A DNA stretch of 23,895 nucleotides from an uncultured Cellvibrio sp. (lineage in GTDB: Bacteria; Pseudomonadota; Gammaproteobacteria; Pseudomonadales; Cellvibrionaceae). Shown here piece after piece: positions 16,095 to 23,895 of the stretch. The notes under the pieces were generated by a model that made no database searches, was not told where the DNA came from, and worked only from the letters and a program-made list of their open reading frames with translations. Numbering within the stretch: position 1 is the first letter of the stretch; every line of letters starts with the position of its first letter. Where the stretch lies: NCBI GenBank assembly GCA_946481735.1, contig CAMLOU010000062.1:1-23895 (forward strand). Reading direction: 5' to 3'. The position numbers were made by a program, and so were the translations under genes.

Positions 16095-17051
16095 ATGAAC
16101 ATTGAAGAACTGCAGACATTCGTAGAAGTGGCTAATGCCGGGGGAATTTCGCCTGCTGCGCTACGGCTCGGCGTGTCCAAGTCGATCGTCAGCCGGCGAC
16201 TGTTACGACTTGAAGAGGAACTTGGTGTGCAATTGCTTACACGATCGACCCGCGGAGCTGCTCTTACAGAAGCCGGGATTACGTTTCGCGATTATGCAGC
16301 CAGAGTCTGTGCCGAGATTGACGTTGCCCGGGAAACGATATTACCCACCGGCGACCTTCGCGGCCGCTTGCGAGTGGCTATGCCGCTTTCCTTTGGCCCT
16401 ACTCATTTTGCTCCCATGCTCGCGGAAATGGCTCGACGCCACCCCGAGTTGCATATCCAAACCTGTTACACAGATCGCTTCGTTGATCTGATCGCGGAAG
16501 GGTACGATTGTGCGATACGGGTGGGCTATCTTCAGGACTCAAACCTCGTCGCAAGGCGCATTGGCCCGATCTATGGCAGGCTTGTTGCAAGTCCGGGTTA
16601 TATCAAGACTCATGGCGCGCCCGAGACACCGGAAGAGCTCGTCGTCCACGAAGCCGTCATGCAAGGCAACGAAACCTGGCAGCTCATGGATGGCGAGAAG
16701 ATCATTACGGTTCGTCCGCAGGGGCGTTTCAAGGCCGACAACGGCTCAGCATTGGTCGCCGCCGCCGTAGCGGGACTCGGGATCGGTTACCTCCCTGATT
16801 GCCTCACCCATGAATATATGGCCTCCGGTGCTCTCGTGCCGATCATGGCACGTTATCCACCGCCACCGGCTGGTGCCTATGTCGTCCGCCCGCCAGGTCA
16901 GCATCCCACCCGGAAGATACGGGTCCTCACCGACCTACTTATCGAGTGCTTCGCCAAGTCTCCAACCCTATCTGCCGAGCCCCCTGGTAGGTATATAAGT
17001 TCTCATCTTGAGGGTCCCCGAACGGATACGGGCAGCAGAGCGATTTCATAA
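16095..17051 (+). CDS. LysR-family transcriptional regulator
   Basis: 318 residues from the ATG at 16095 with GAGGA 8 bases upstream; an in-frame GTG at 16071 lies ahead of that ribosome binding site and is less likely. The N-terminal winged helix-turn-helix (MNIEELQTFVEVANAGGISPAALRLGVSKSIVSRRL) is followed by LEEELGVQLLTRSTRGAALTEAG and a type 2 periplasmic-binding-like effector domain (about 90-295), nearest by eye to the CrgA/DsdC-like branch. The last ~20 residues are an unconserved extension. It is divergent from the chimeric regulator, the common arrangement of a LysR gene controlling its neighbour; AzoR-type genes are frequent neighbours of this class, which fits the fusion model. Effector unknown. 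Confidence 0.9.
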   Translation: MNIEELQTFVEVANAGGISPAALRLGVSKSIVSRRLLRLEEELGVQLLTRSTRGAALTEAGITFRDYAARVCAEIDVARETILPTGDLRGRLRVAMPLSFGPTHFAPMLAEMARRHPELHIQTCYTDRFVDLIAEGYDCAIRVGYLQDSNLVARRIGPIYGRLVASPGYIKTHGAPETPEELVVHEAVMQGNETWQLMDGEKIITVRPQGRFKADNGSALVAAAVAGLGIGYLPDCLTHEYMASGALVPIMARYPPPPAGAYVVRPPGQHPTRKIRVLTDLLIECFAKSPTLSAEPPGRYISSHLEGPRTDTGSRAIS

Positions 17052-17084
17052 ACCATGAGGTGCTCCCTTGGTATGAAATCCAGG

Positions 17085-18074
17085 TTAAACCTTCGCGCTA
17101 ATGAGATGAGCCTGTGGCTCGACCGCAATCGCGATTTTCCCCCGGATACCGTTGTTTGGGCTCTCCAGCAGGGCGTGGGCGAGAGCAATGTCAGCCAGCG
17201 AGTAAACCGCGCCAACATGTGGCCGCAGTTGACCGCGCTCTACCAATGCACTCAGTTCATCAAGCTTGCCGCGGTTTTGTCTGGTGAAAACGAAGTGATA
17301 ACTCGCGTTTTTGCCCCATGCCTGAACAAGGTTCTGTGGTTGTGCAATGTCTACAATAGAGACCACGCGACCAAGTTGTGCGAGTGCGTCGGGGCTGCGC
17401 GACAGTGTGTTGCCGCCGATGGTGTCGAACACCACATCGACGCCGTTACCACCGGTTTCCCGCAGGATGGCGTCGACGTAATCCTCTTTTTGGTAGTCGA
17501 TTACCACATCCGCCCCCAGACTGCGTGCGAACTCAAGGTTTGTTTCGCGCACGGTCGTGAACACCCTGGCACCCATGGCTTTTGCCACCTGGATCGCCAC
17601 ATGACCAACGCCTCCCGCACCACCATGAATCAGGATGCTCTCCCCCACTCTGAGCGCCGCGCGTACGACCAGCGCTTCCCACACCGTACCGCCAACCAGG
17701 GTCAGGCTGGCCGCCTCGAGATGGCTCAGTGAGGGAGGCTTCTTCCCGATAATACTTTCGGCAGCAACGTGGTACTCAGCATAACTTCCTGGCCCGTCGA
17801 ATATTTGTGGGGTGTACCAGACTTCGTCGCCTGGTACGAAGGTCGTCACACCCGGCCCGATTTCTTCGACGACACCGGATACGTCGTGTCCGGTAATGGT
17901 CGGCAGTGGCACCAGGTCCGGGTAATCGCCACGTCGGACCTGATAATCCAATGGATTAACGGAGGTTGCGTGTACGCGGACCAAGACTTGCCCCGCTTGC
18001 GGTACTGGCTTGGGCACCTCACGGAGTTCGAACGATTCCGGGCCGCCAAATGATTTGAGTATTGCTGCTTTCAT
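17085..18074 (-). CDS. Zinc-less MDR oxidoreductase (quinone oxidoreductase-like, NADPH-dependent)
   Basis: 329 residues from the ATG at 18074 (GGGA upstream); the longer frame from 18182 overlaps the pirin gene and is rejected. The GroES-like domain ([44 protein letters not shown]) is followed by the Rossmann fold with [15 protein letters not shown] (151-165). The four-Cys structural zinc loop is absent, which places it with quinone oxidoreductase/crotonyl-reductase-type MDRs rather than alcohol dehydrogenases. It probably reduces quinones or alpha,beta-unsaturated carbonyls with NADPH. Twenty-eight bases separate it from the pirin gene upstream, so the two are co-transcribed. It converges on the LysR gene with a 33-bp gap. 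Confidence 0.88.
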   Translation of the reverse strand: MKAAILKSFGGPESFELREVPKPVPQAGQVLVRVHATSVNPLDYQVRRGDYPDLVPLPTITGHDVSGVVEEIGPGVTTFVPGDEVWYTPQIFDGPGSYAEYHVAAESIIGKKPPSLSHLEAASLTLVGGTVWEALVVRAALRVGESILIHGGAGGVGHVAIQVAKAMGARVFTTVRETNLEFARSLGADVVIDYQKEDYVDAILRETGGNGVDVVFDTIGGNTLSRSPDALAQLGRVVSIVDIAQPQNLVQAWGKNASYHFVFTRQNRGKLDELSALVERGQLRPHVGAVYSLADIALAHALLESPNNGIRGKIAIAVEPQAHLISAKV

Positions 18075-18102
18075 TGAATATTCCCGTGTCGTTAAAAGAA
18101 AA

Positions 18103-19017
18103 TTATTCTGGAAGCGGGATGAACTCAAGCTCATCACCAGGAACTCTTTCGAAGAGCCCGGCTTTCCATTTCTGTTTTGCAAATTCTATTTTCTCTTTTT
18201 GGCTGGATACAAAATTCCAGTCTATATAGCGGGGCGTTATTTTCTCTCCGCCAATAACCGCAATGCGCGTTTCCTGCACCGCGCTAATTACGATTTCTTG
18301 CTCCGCACTAAGCACTAACATCGTGTATTCAGGCACAACAGCATCGCCAACCTTCAGTTCTCCGCTAACAATATAAATGGCTCGCTCTTCTGCGTTTGGA
18401 AGGTGAAGCTGTTGCCCCTGCTTTAAGGTGGCTTCAAGGTAAAGCGTGTCGGCAAACGTCTTTACCGGGGAAGTCGCACCGTACGCTGCACCTATCAGTA
18501 AGCGGACAGCAACACCATCAACATTGACTGACGGAATATCTGTTTCAGCGTAATGATAAAAAGCCGGGTCAATGTCTTCCATGCTTTCAGGGAGCGCGAG
18601 CCACATCTGTAGTCCGTGCAATTTGTTAGCAGATTTATTTGCTTCCGGGTTTTTACGTTCCGAATGGACAATACCCCGCCCCGCCACCATCAAATTAATT
18701 TCTCCTGGCCGAACGCTCAGCGCATTTCCCAAAGAATCCCGGTGTAGAACTTCTCCTTCGAATAAATAAGTGACGGTTGCAAGCCCAATATGCGGGTGTG
18801 GACGAACATCAACACCTTTTCCTTCTGGAAAGGTCACTGGCCCCATGTGATCCAGAAACACCCATGGCCCCACTTTTTTCTGGTGGATGGTAGGCAGTAC
18901 ACGACGCACAGAAAAGCCACCCAGATCTTTTGTCTTGGGCTTAAGGATTCGGAGGATGGCACCGTGACTTTCCTGTACTTCACACGCGTGCTCGATTTGC
19001 TTTGTTAAATTGCTCAT
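18103..19017 (-). CDS. Pirin family protein
   Basis: 304 residues, a two-domain cupin. The N-terminal cupin has the pirin metal ligands: [14 protein letters not shown] (H74, H76) and GRGIVHSER (H118, E120), with FLDHMGP and [10 protein letters not shown] around them. The C-terminal pirin domain follows ([19 protein letters not shown] ... [12 protein letters not shown]). Some bacterial pirins (YhhW) cleave quercetin in vitro; others act as redox-linked regulators, so the precise role is open. It lies 71 bp downstream of the Kef gene and 28 bp upstream of the quinone oxidoreductase, suggesting one stress-response transcript. All metal ligands are present, so it should be an iron-binding, potentially active pirin. 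Confidence 0.92.
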   Translation of the reverse strand: MSNLTKQIEHACEVQESHGAILRILKPKTKDLGGFSVRRVLPTIHQKKVGPWVFLDHMGPVTFPEGKGVDVRPHPHIGLATVTYLFEGEVLHRDSLGNALSVRPGEINLMVAGRGIVHSERKNPEANKSANKLHGLQMWLALPESMEDIDPAFYHYAETDIPSVNVDGVAVRLLIGAAYGATSPVKTFADTLYLEATLKQGQQLHLPNAEERAIYIVSGELKVGDAVVPEYTMLVLSAEQEIVISAVQETRIAVIGGEKITPRYIDWNFVSSQKEKIEFAKQKWKAGLFERVPGDELEFIPLPE

Positions 19018-19088
19018 CTTTTTCTTACCTGTATTCGTAACGTAATTTTGTTAAAAAACCTGAGCATTAGCGAACCAGGAGCCGCCAT

Positions 19089-20852
19089 TTACTTCGGTAT
19101 CGGTACCGGATTTAGCGGTTCAGGAACGGGATGAAAGTGCAGCCGGTCGCGACCGGACATCGCATTTCCTTGTACTTGTTCGGACAAGCGATCGGCATCC
19201 CGGTGGCGGATATCCTCAATCGCTTCTTCGACATCAATATCGGCAAAGCCAACCGCTCTCAAGCCCTCGGCCCCCATCAAATAGGCGGACTCCACGGTTT
19301 CGCGGATCTGATAGTCAACGCCCGCACGAATCAAATCGACTGCATGCCCACGGTCATAACTTCGTGCAAGAATTTTTGCCTGGGGAAATTCGTGTTGCAC
19401 CAGTTCTACAATTTGCATAACGGCTTTGGGATCGTCGATGCAAATCATAATCGCGCGGGCTGCACCTGCACCGGAGTGGTAGAGTGTGTCGAGACGCGTA
19501 CCATCGCCAAAAAAAACCTTGAATCCAAAACGCCCCGCGTCACGGATTCGGTCGGGATCACTGTCAATCACGGAAATTTCCACGCGCTTGGATAACAGTA
19601 ACTGGGAAGCGATTTGACCAAAGCGGCCAAAGCCAATAACGAGTACTTGCCCCCTCAGGTTGTGGGCGATATCAACACCCTCCATCGAGGCGTCGGTTCG
19701 CAACAGACGGTCAGCTGCGATCATCAACAGCGGCGTCAGCGCCATCGAAAAAATAACCACGGTAGTGAAGAGCGCATTTTCTCGCGCATCAATCACACCA
19801 CCCGACGTTGCCGCCGCGTAGAGTACAAAGGCGAATTCCCCACCCTGTAAGAACATGGATGTCCGGTGCAATGCCTTGTGATTTGAGCCACCAAAAAGAC
19901 GAGCGATTGAATAAACCGCCGCGCCCTTCGCAAGCGTGAATACCGCAAGCATGAACAGCAAAAGTTGCCATTCTGCTGTGACGATAGAAAGATCGAGTGA
20001 CATACCGACGGCCAGGAAGAAAAGCCCCATCAGCAAACCGCGAAACGGCTCAATGTCACTTTCGATCTGGTGACGGTAACTGGAATTCGACAACATAACG
20101 CCGGCAAAGAATGTACCCATTGCCATGGAGAGGCCCGCCACATCCATGAGTAGTGCAGCACCAAGCACCACCAGCAGCGCACCCGCCGTCATCACTTCGC
20201 GTGCTCGCGCTCGCGCCAGGAGTGCGAAGAATGGATTAAGTCCCCAATGTGATACGCCCAGGAGTACCAACAGCGCAGCAATCGCTACCAGAATGTCGGT
20301 CCATTCCAGGTCTCCCTGGGACAATGGCGATAGGAATGCGACCACCGCCAAAAGCGGGATGATCATCAGGTCTTCGAATAAAAGAATGGCGATTGACTTC
20401 TGCCCTTCGGCGGTTGAGACCTCGCCTCGATCCTGTAGCACCGACATAATTACAGCCGTCGAGGAAAGCACGAAGCCCGCCCCGGCAATAAACGCAACCG
20501 GACCAGAAAAGTCGAATACCAACATGCCTGCCAAGGTTAAGGCTGTAGTCGCTGCGGTGACTTGTGCGAGGCCCAGCCCGAAAATCTGACTGCGCATCGC
20601 CCACAACTTGGGCGGGCGCAATTCCAACCCAATCACGAACAGGAACATCACCACCCCAAGCTCTGAAAAATGCAGGATGGATTGGGCATCAATAACAAAA
20701 CTGAACACCGATGGCCCAACCAAAACACCAGCGGTGAAATAACCTAAAACCGATCCAAGGCCCAGCCGCCGGAACAACGGCACGGCAACAACGGCCGCGC
20801 CTAACAGGACAATAGCAGGTCCAATCGTCTGCGCTAAACTCGCTTCAGCCAT
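19089..20852 (-). CDS. Kef-type CPA2 potassium/proton antiporter with RCK (TrkA-N) domain
   Basis: 587 residues. The first ~385 residues hold about 12 membrane segments of the Na+/H+ exchanger fold. They include the regulatory-loop sequence HQIESDIEPFRGLLMGLFF (261-279), nearly the KefC loop that keeps the channel closed in the presence of glutathione. A cytoplasmic TrkA-N domain follows with the nucleotide-binding GFGRFG (407-412). The usual role is potassium efflux with proton entry, which acidifies the cytoplasm and protects against electrophiles when glutathione adducts are sensed. The sequence alone does not say KefB versus KefC. It lies 106 bp after the MoaF/SnoaL gene and 71 bp before pirin, all on the same strand. 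GGAAG precedes the ATG at 20852. Confidence 0.9.
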   Translation of the reverse strand: MAEASLAQTIGPAIVLLGAAVVAVPLFRRLGLGSVLGYFTAGVLVGPSVFSFVIDAQSILHFSELGVVMFLFVIGLELRPPKLWAMRSQIFGLGLAQVTAATTALTLAGMLVFDFSGPVAFIAGAGFVLSSTAVIMSVLQDRGEVSTAEGQKSIAILLFEDLMIIPLLAVVAFLSPLSQGDLEWTDILVAIAALLVLLGVSHWGLNPFFALLARARAREVMTAGALLVVLGAALLMDVAGLSMAMGTFFAGVMLSNSSYRHQIESDIEPFRGLLMGLFFLAVGMSLDLSIVTAEWQLLLFMLAVFTLAKGAAVYSIARLFGGSNHKALHRTSMFLQGGEFAFVLYAAATSGGVIDARENALFTTVVIFSMALTPLLMIAADRLLRTDASMEGVDIAHNLRGQVLVIGFGRFGQIASQLLLSKRVEISVIDSDPDRIRDAGRFGFKVFFGDGTRLDTLYHSGAGAARAIMICIDDPKAVMQIVELVQHEFPQAKILARSYDRGHAVDLIRAGVDYQIRETVESAYLMGAEGLRAVGFADIDVEEAIEDIRHRDADRLSEQVQGNAMSGRDRLHFHPVPEPLNPVPIPK

Positions 20853-20958
20853 CAGTTACGCTTCCAATATCACAGAGGTTAAATAGATATTTCTATGGCT
20901 GGGAGAGACTCATGCGCGAACCAAAACCACCCGTTATTCTGCTTAAGACGCCTGCCGC

Positions 20959-21735
20959 TTACGCCATGCTCTGTTGAGCCTGATGTACGCGCTCCTCAGG
21001 ATCAAACATCGAAATACCGCCAAGAGTCGCCGTCACTGGCACTTCGTTTTGTAGCACATCCCAATGCTCCGCCAGCTTACCATCTTCAATCCGGAAGAGA
21101 TCAATCACGACTTGCGGTACGTCTGCCCAACCGCGAATGCGGCCGTGTATCGCAACGAAATCACCCTCAGCAATGATCAACCCTGGCTCATAGTAAACAT
21201 CCTGCGATAGATCATTGACGATCATCTGCAATGAATCGCGCCCTTGGGGAATATTGGGGTTGTGCTGAATGTAATTGGGCGTATAGAGGCGCTCTACTGC
21301 CGAGGCATCATGACGTTGGAAGAGCGAGGTCATCGCTTCAAGCACTAACGCTTTATTGCGCAAGGGACGATCATCAAAGACGCGATCAGCGGGCCGGATA
21401 ACGGCGATTGTCCCGGTCATTTGCAGAAACTCACCGGTAGGCAATGTAACGTGGGAATGGATCAGGCCGCGATCATAATCTTGAACATTGGTGACCGTCG
21501 CACCATCGGTTTCCTGCCAGCTTACGGCGAAAAGGCTGTTGCCAAGTGGAACAACATGCGTATCAACGACCTCGGCTCGAGCAAAAGGCCCTTCCTTAAT
21601 TACAAACTTCAATTGGGTAACTGAAAGCAGCGTAAGGCTGACTTGGAAACTCGGGTAGGAAATATCTATTTCAATTCCAACGGGAAACTTGTTTATCAAC
21701 ATTTTATAACCATTTTTTACTGTGAAGGTTGTCAT
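20959..21735 (-). CDS. Two-domain MoaF-like / SnoaL-like protein
   Basis: 258 residues from the ATG at 21735; a GTG at 21783 and an ATG at 21702 are alternative starts, and none has a clear ribosome binding site. Residues about 20-115 resemble the MoaF-type small barrel (LFAVSWQETDGATVTNVQDYDRGLIHSH). Residues about 125-235 are a SnoaL-like NTF2 fold (LVLEAMTSLFQRHDASAVERLYTPNYIQHNP ... VVIDLFRIEDGKLAEHWDVLQ). SnoaL-like proteins are often small cyclases, isomerases or ligand binders; MoaF's name comes from gene neighbourhood, not a proven cofactor role. Enzymatic activity cannot be assigned. First gene of the unit with Kef, pirin and the quinone oxidoreductase, below operator copy B. Confidence 0.75.
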   Translation of the reverse strand: MTTFTVKNGYKMLINKFPVGIEIDISYPSFQVSLTLLSVTQLKFVIKEGPFARAEVVDTHVVPLGNSLFAVSWQETDGATVTNVQDYDRGLIHSHVTLPTGEFLQMTGTIAVIRPADRVFDDRPLRNKALVLEAMTSLFQRHDASAVERLYTPNYIQHNPNIPQGRDSLQMIVNDLSQDVYYEPGLIIAEGDFVAIHGRIRGWADVPQVVIDLFRIEDGKLAEHWDVLQNEVPVTATLGGISMFDPEERVHQAQQSMA

Positions 21736-21955
21736 GGGGACGATGGTTGTAGTCGTAGCAACGTACTGATGATTAATCAACACAGAAAATTATTTTGAGC
21801 GTGCAACACTACACCCAAGCAAACGGGTGCAAATAACCTCTGTATTCGGTAGCGAGAAATTCACATGCTGACGGCATTCAGAAAGCGACGATAACGTGGT
21901 GGGGCCATTGGGTAAGCCATTGCATCACCGCAGAATCAAATTTTTGCAATTTGGG

Positions 21956-22093
21956 TGAGCGCTCAAAACCGCTTCATTTAATTGTCTGGGGGGAATGATG
22001 TCATGACGTTTAAAGGAGAGCACTGTTCGATCCTGCGATTAACAGTTCGAATCTGCTATGAAATGATCATTGGTTTTTATTGTTACAACGCCA
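21956..22093 (-). promoter_or_regulatory. Shared upstream regulatory element, copy B (core operator 22021-22057) with candidate promoter
   Basis: On the minus strand the core AGCAGATTCGAACTGTT, spacer, GGATCGAACAGTG differs from copy A at 2 of 37 positions. Fifteen bases later is CATGACATCATT. Here a plausible sigma-70 promoter is visible: ATGACA (21999-22004) and TTAAAT (21976-21981) with a 17-base spacer. The operator thus sits just upstream of the -35 box, suited to activation. About 240 bp separate this promoter from the MoaF/SnoaL start. The rest of 21736-22235 holds no gene; CACCC and GGGTG around 21811-21828 can pair as a small leader hairpin. Confidence 0.72.
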
Positions 22094-22108
22094 GGAGGCG
22101 GCAGGAAT
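22067..22108 (-). pseudogene. Possible remnant of the 3' end of an AraC-type regulator gene
   Basis: Upstream of operator copy B, the minus strand encodes a short tail IPAASWRCNNKNQ and stop. It aligns with the end of the intact chimeric regulator next to copy A (TPAVWRNDRKN and stop), at the same distance from the operator core. I read it as the leftover end of a duplicated regulator-plus-operator segment. It is very short, so chance similarity outside the DNA-level repeat cannot be excluded. Confidence 0.35.
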
Positions 22109-22117
22109 TTGCCGCCT
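22096..22117. repeat. 8-bp perfect hairpin at the edge of regulatory copy B
   Basis: AGGCGGCA and TGCCGCCT are exact complements around a six-base loop. No T-run follows on either strand. It marks the point where similarity between copies A and B ends, so it may be a decayed terminator or a breakpoint structure. Confidence 0.5.
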
Positions 22118-22235
22118 AAACGGCCAGATTTCACCTTCCGCTGACATATATTTCCTCAGTATCTCATCTAAATCCCACCAAATTAACGATGGCATACTCT
22201 CTGCATTTCCTTATGGACACATGACGGAGGTGTAT

Positions 22236-22706
22236 ATGTCCGGGATTACCAACATAGCTAACACAGCTGGTGCTACGTTACTGTTTAAGCCCACCCCGAA
22301 TGAGCGCATGTCCAGCTCTACGAATCAGGCAGTCACCCACACTGCTATGAGCATCACTCAGCCCCATGGCTGGGACCATTTCATTCCACACATTGAAGCT
22401 AACTCGGCATTCGCCAAAAGTATGGCAAAAAATGCCGCATTTATTCCAGATAAACTCATGGTAAATCTGAACGATGCGCCACCACTCAATGATGCAAAGG
22501 CGTGGCGAGCCTGGACGAGTCAATCAGCTGAACTTGATAGCGTCGCCGCAGAAGTAACAGAGCGGAGAATCGAAATTTATAGCGATATGAAATTTCAGGG
22601 CTCTACAGATGCAGAAATATTCAAAGCCATAATGGAATTTAACCACTCGTTACCCATGGATTACCAGATCAAATCTGGTTTGATAAAGTTAGATACTTAT
22701 GCGTAG
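22236..22706 (+). CDS. Hypothetical protein, 156 residues
   Basis: Start chosen at 22236 because GGAGG sits 5 bases upstream (22226-22230); the longer frame from 22080 runs through the regulatory element. I do not recognise a family. No signal peptide, membrane segment, Cys pair or nucleotide-binding motif is visible. The N-terminal ~40 residues are Ser/Thr/Ala-rich and low in charge. The middle has HGWDHFIPHIEANSAFAKSMAKNAAFIPDKLMVNL, and the C-terminal half (about 90-156) is probably helical and charged (SAELDSVAAEVTERRIEIYSDMKF). It looks like a small soluble cytoplasmic protein. It lies on the opposite strand from the stress island, followed 219 bp later by another unknown gene; whether the two work together is not shown. 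Confidence 0.65.
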   Translation: MSGITNIANTAGATLLFKPTPNERMSSSTNQAVTHTAMSITQPHGWDHFIPHIEANSAFAKSMAKNAAFIPDKLMVNLNDAPPLNDAKAWRAWTSQSAELDSVAAEVTERRIEIYSDMKFQGSTDAEIFKAIMEFNHSLPMDYQIKSGLIKLDTYA

Positions 22707-22925
22707 CTTATAAAAATGGCCGCAACCTCGCCGTTAAACTGATCGTTCAAGAGCCAAGTTTTTGTAAGATACATGACGCGGCCAATCATCGGCACTGTTA
22801 CCTGATGATGTCAACACTGGCGGTAGTCTATAGATGTACATACCAGGACAGCAGCTACACGATGCTTATTCAAGGCACAATTTGTATCAACCAAATCATC
22901 GCTCTACGCATAGCAGGACACCGTT

Positions 22926-23759
22926 TTGATTAAAAACCTTCAAACAGCCCTACCCGTTCACCTTTACACACAGAAGGCAGGCCTACCTGTAACATCAAAG
23001 ACGGCCGAATCCGATGAAACCTCAGCAACCATCAACAGCGCCAAAGCGGATTATGTCTATCTGTCTCAGGAGGCAAGAGACGCGCTGAAAGCAGAGCAAG
23101 CTATGACCGCGACAGCCGATTTCGTAAGATCGAAGGGACAGCAGCTATTTGAACAAGTATTTAAAAACACTGCTGAGTTTCCGGATAATTTAGCTTCCAA
23201 ACTGGAAGATGATTCGCTCTCTCCAGAAGAAAGGGGCGCCATTCAAAATGCCATCACCGAACGTGAGTTCGCTGCATTTACTAAATATGCAAAACAATCC
23301 CCTCCCGACTTAAAAATGTACTATTTAAAGTACGTTGAATATCTAGATTCACTTTCGCCCGAAGAACGACAATCAAATCGTTATGCAGGCCAGCGCGAAT
23401 CAGCTGTTACAGCGTACGAAAATGCCGCCAGAAGCCAGCGTGAAAAGCCAGAAGACCTAAGCCTACGGCGGCATCCAAACTCGCTTTTATTGGAATTAAT
23501 TTTTGAAAAAGAATTGGAAGTAGAGGGACTAGCGGATATTCGTGAAAAATTCACTCAGCAAATGGATAGGTTAGTTGAGGAAAACAGTAGCCTGAATGAG
23601 CAGTATGATCTAATGCTTACCTATTATGATGCCATTACATCCGTCATAAATGCCAGCAAAGAGCCAAATGAAGAAGCATTAAATCAGCTCAATAAACTGG
23701 CAAATGATCCTACATACATTGATGACGTTCTGCGCTACAGCAACGAGCTTTCGCAATAG
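22926..23759 (+). CDS. Hypothetical helical protein, 277 residues, TTG start
   Basis: The frame opens after an in-frame TAG at 22911; the first usable start is TTG at 22926 with AGGA 8 bases upstream, and the next Met is near residue 59. No family recognised. The first ~40 residues are Thr/Ser/Ala-rich and probably disordered. They are followed by ADYVYLSQEARDALKAEQ, a short segment reminiscent of the 'V-x-LS-x-EA' motifs seen near the ends of some flagellar and secretion-associated proteins. The rest is Glu/Lys/Gln-rich and almost entirely helical by composition, with two repeats of LSPEER (about residues 98 and 143) and likely coiled coil around 200-235. No Cys, no membrane segment. The last 136 bp of the window after it show no gene and no clear terminator. 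Confidence 0.65.
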   Translation: MIKNLQTALPVHLYTQKAGLPVTSKTAESDETSATINSAKADYVYLSQEARDALKAEQAMTATADFVRSKGQQLFEQVFKNTAEFPDNLASKLEDDSLSPEERGAIQNAITEREFAAFTKYAKQSPPDLKMYYLKYVEYLDSLSPEERQSNRYAGQRESAVTAYENAARSQREKPEDLSLRRHPNSLLLELIFEKELEVEGLADIREKFTQQMDRLVEENSSLNEQYDLMLTYYDAITSVINASKEPNEEALNQLNKLANDPTYIDDVLRYSNELSQ

Positions 23760-23895
23760 CTTTTAAGCTGTCACGAAAGCTCCTTGATGATATCTAGAGG
23801 ACCTCTGAAAAATTATCTCTTTTTAAAACATCACACTCCGCAAAAGAGTATTGTCAAAATTTAGCAAGCAAACCCACTGTTTTTCATTTTTTTCG

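Noticed and set aside
17055..17732. 225-residue open frame on the + strand.
   Set aside because: Antisense shadow of the MDR oxidoreductase gene, with no recognisable domain.

Overview
The window looks like chromosomal DNA of a polysaccharide-degrading gammaproteobacterium close to Cellvibrio (Cellvibrionaceae). I infer this from a poly-serine linker, a Gly-rich sorting tail, a secreted GH74 xyloglucanase and a Tat-exported sugar-oxidation set. No mobile element, CRISPR array, rRNA or tRNA was seen.

Left part (1-7614, all + strand): the 3' end of a Ser-linker protein with a GlyGly-CTERM-like tail overlaps a secreted NodB-type polysaccharide deacetylase. A GH74 endo-xyloglucanase with two small N-terminal modules follows. 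Then comes a compact three-gene unit: a Tat-exported hydroxypyruvate-isomerase-like TIM barrel, a GMC oxidoreductase with a Cys motif resembling that of Fe-S-containing FAD dehydrogenases, and a Tat/lipoprotein gluconate-2-dehydrogenase subunit 3-like protein. The unit resembles glycoside 3-dehydrogenase systems and may oxidise sugars or glycosides in the periplasm.

Middle and right part (7615-22093): a stress or detoxification/catabolic island. Three transcription units each carry the same ~90-140 bp upstream element with a near-identical 37-bp core and constant spacing to a promoter-like motif: (i) two tandem YcaC-like isochorismatase-family hydrolases plus an alginate-export-type porin (+); (ii) a membrane-anchored ABM protein, a YtcJ-like amidohydrolase and an MFS_3 exporter (-); (iii) a MoaF/SnoaL two-domain protein, a Kef-type K+/H+ antiporter, a pirin and a zinc-less quinone oxidoreductase-like MDR enzyme (-). 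Just upstream of unit (ii) lies a regulator that appears chimeric: the first ~89 residues match the N-terminal half of an AzoR-type FMN azoreductase, the rest an AraC-type DNA-binding domain. A LysR regulator is divergent to it. I infer that this regulator, or a paralogue, binds the shared element and that the three units form one local regulon. Its inducer is unknown; quinone or other electrophile chemistry fits the gene content.

Right end (22236-23759, + strand): two genes of unknown function in AT-richer DNA.
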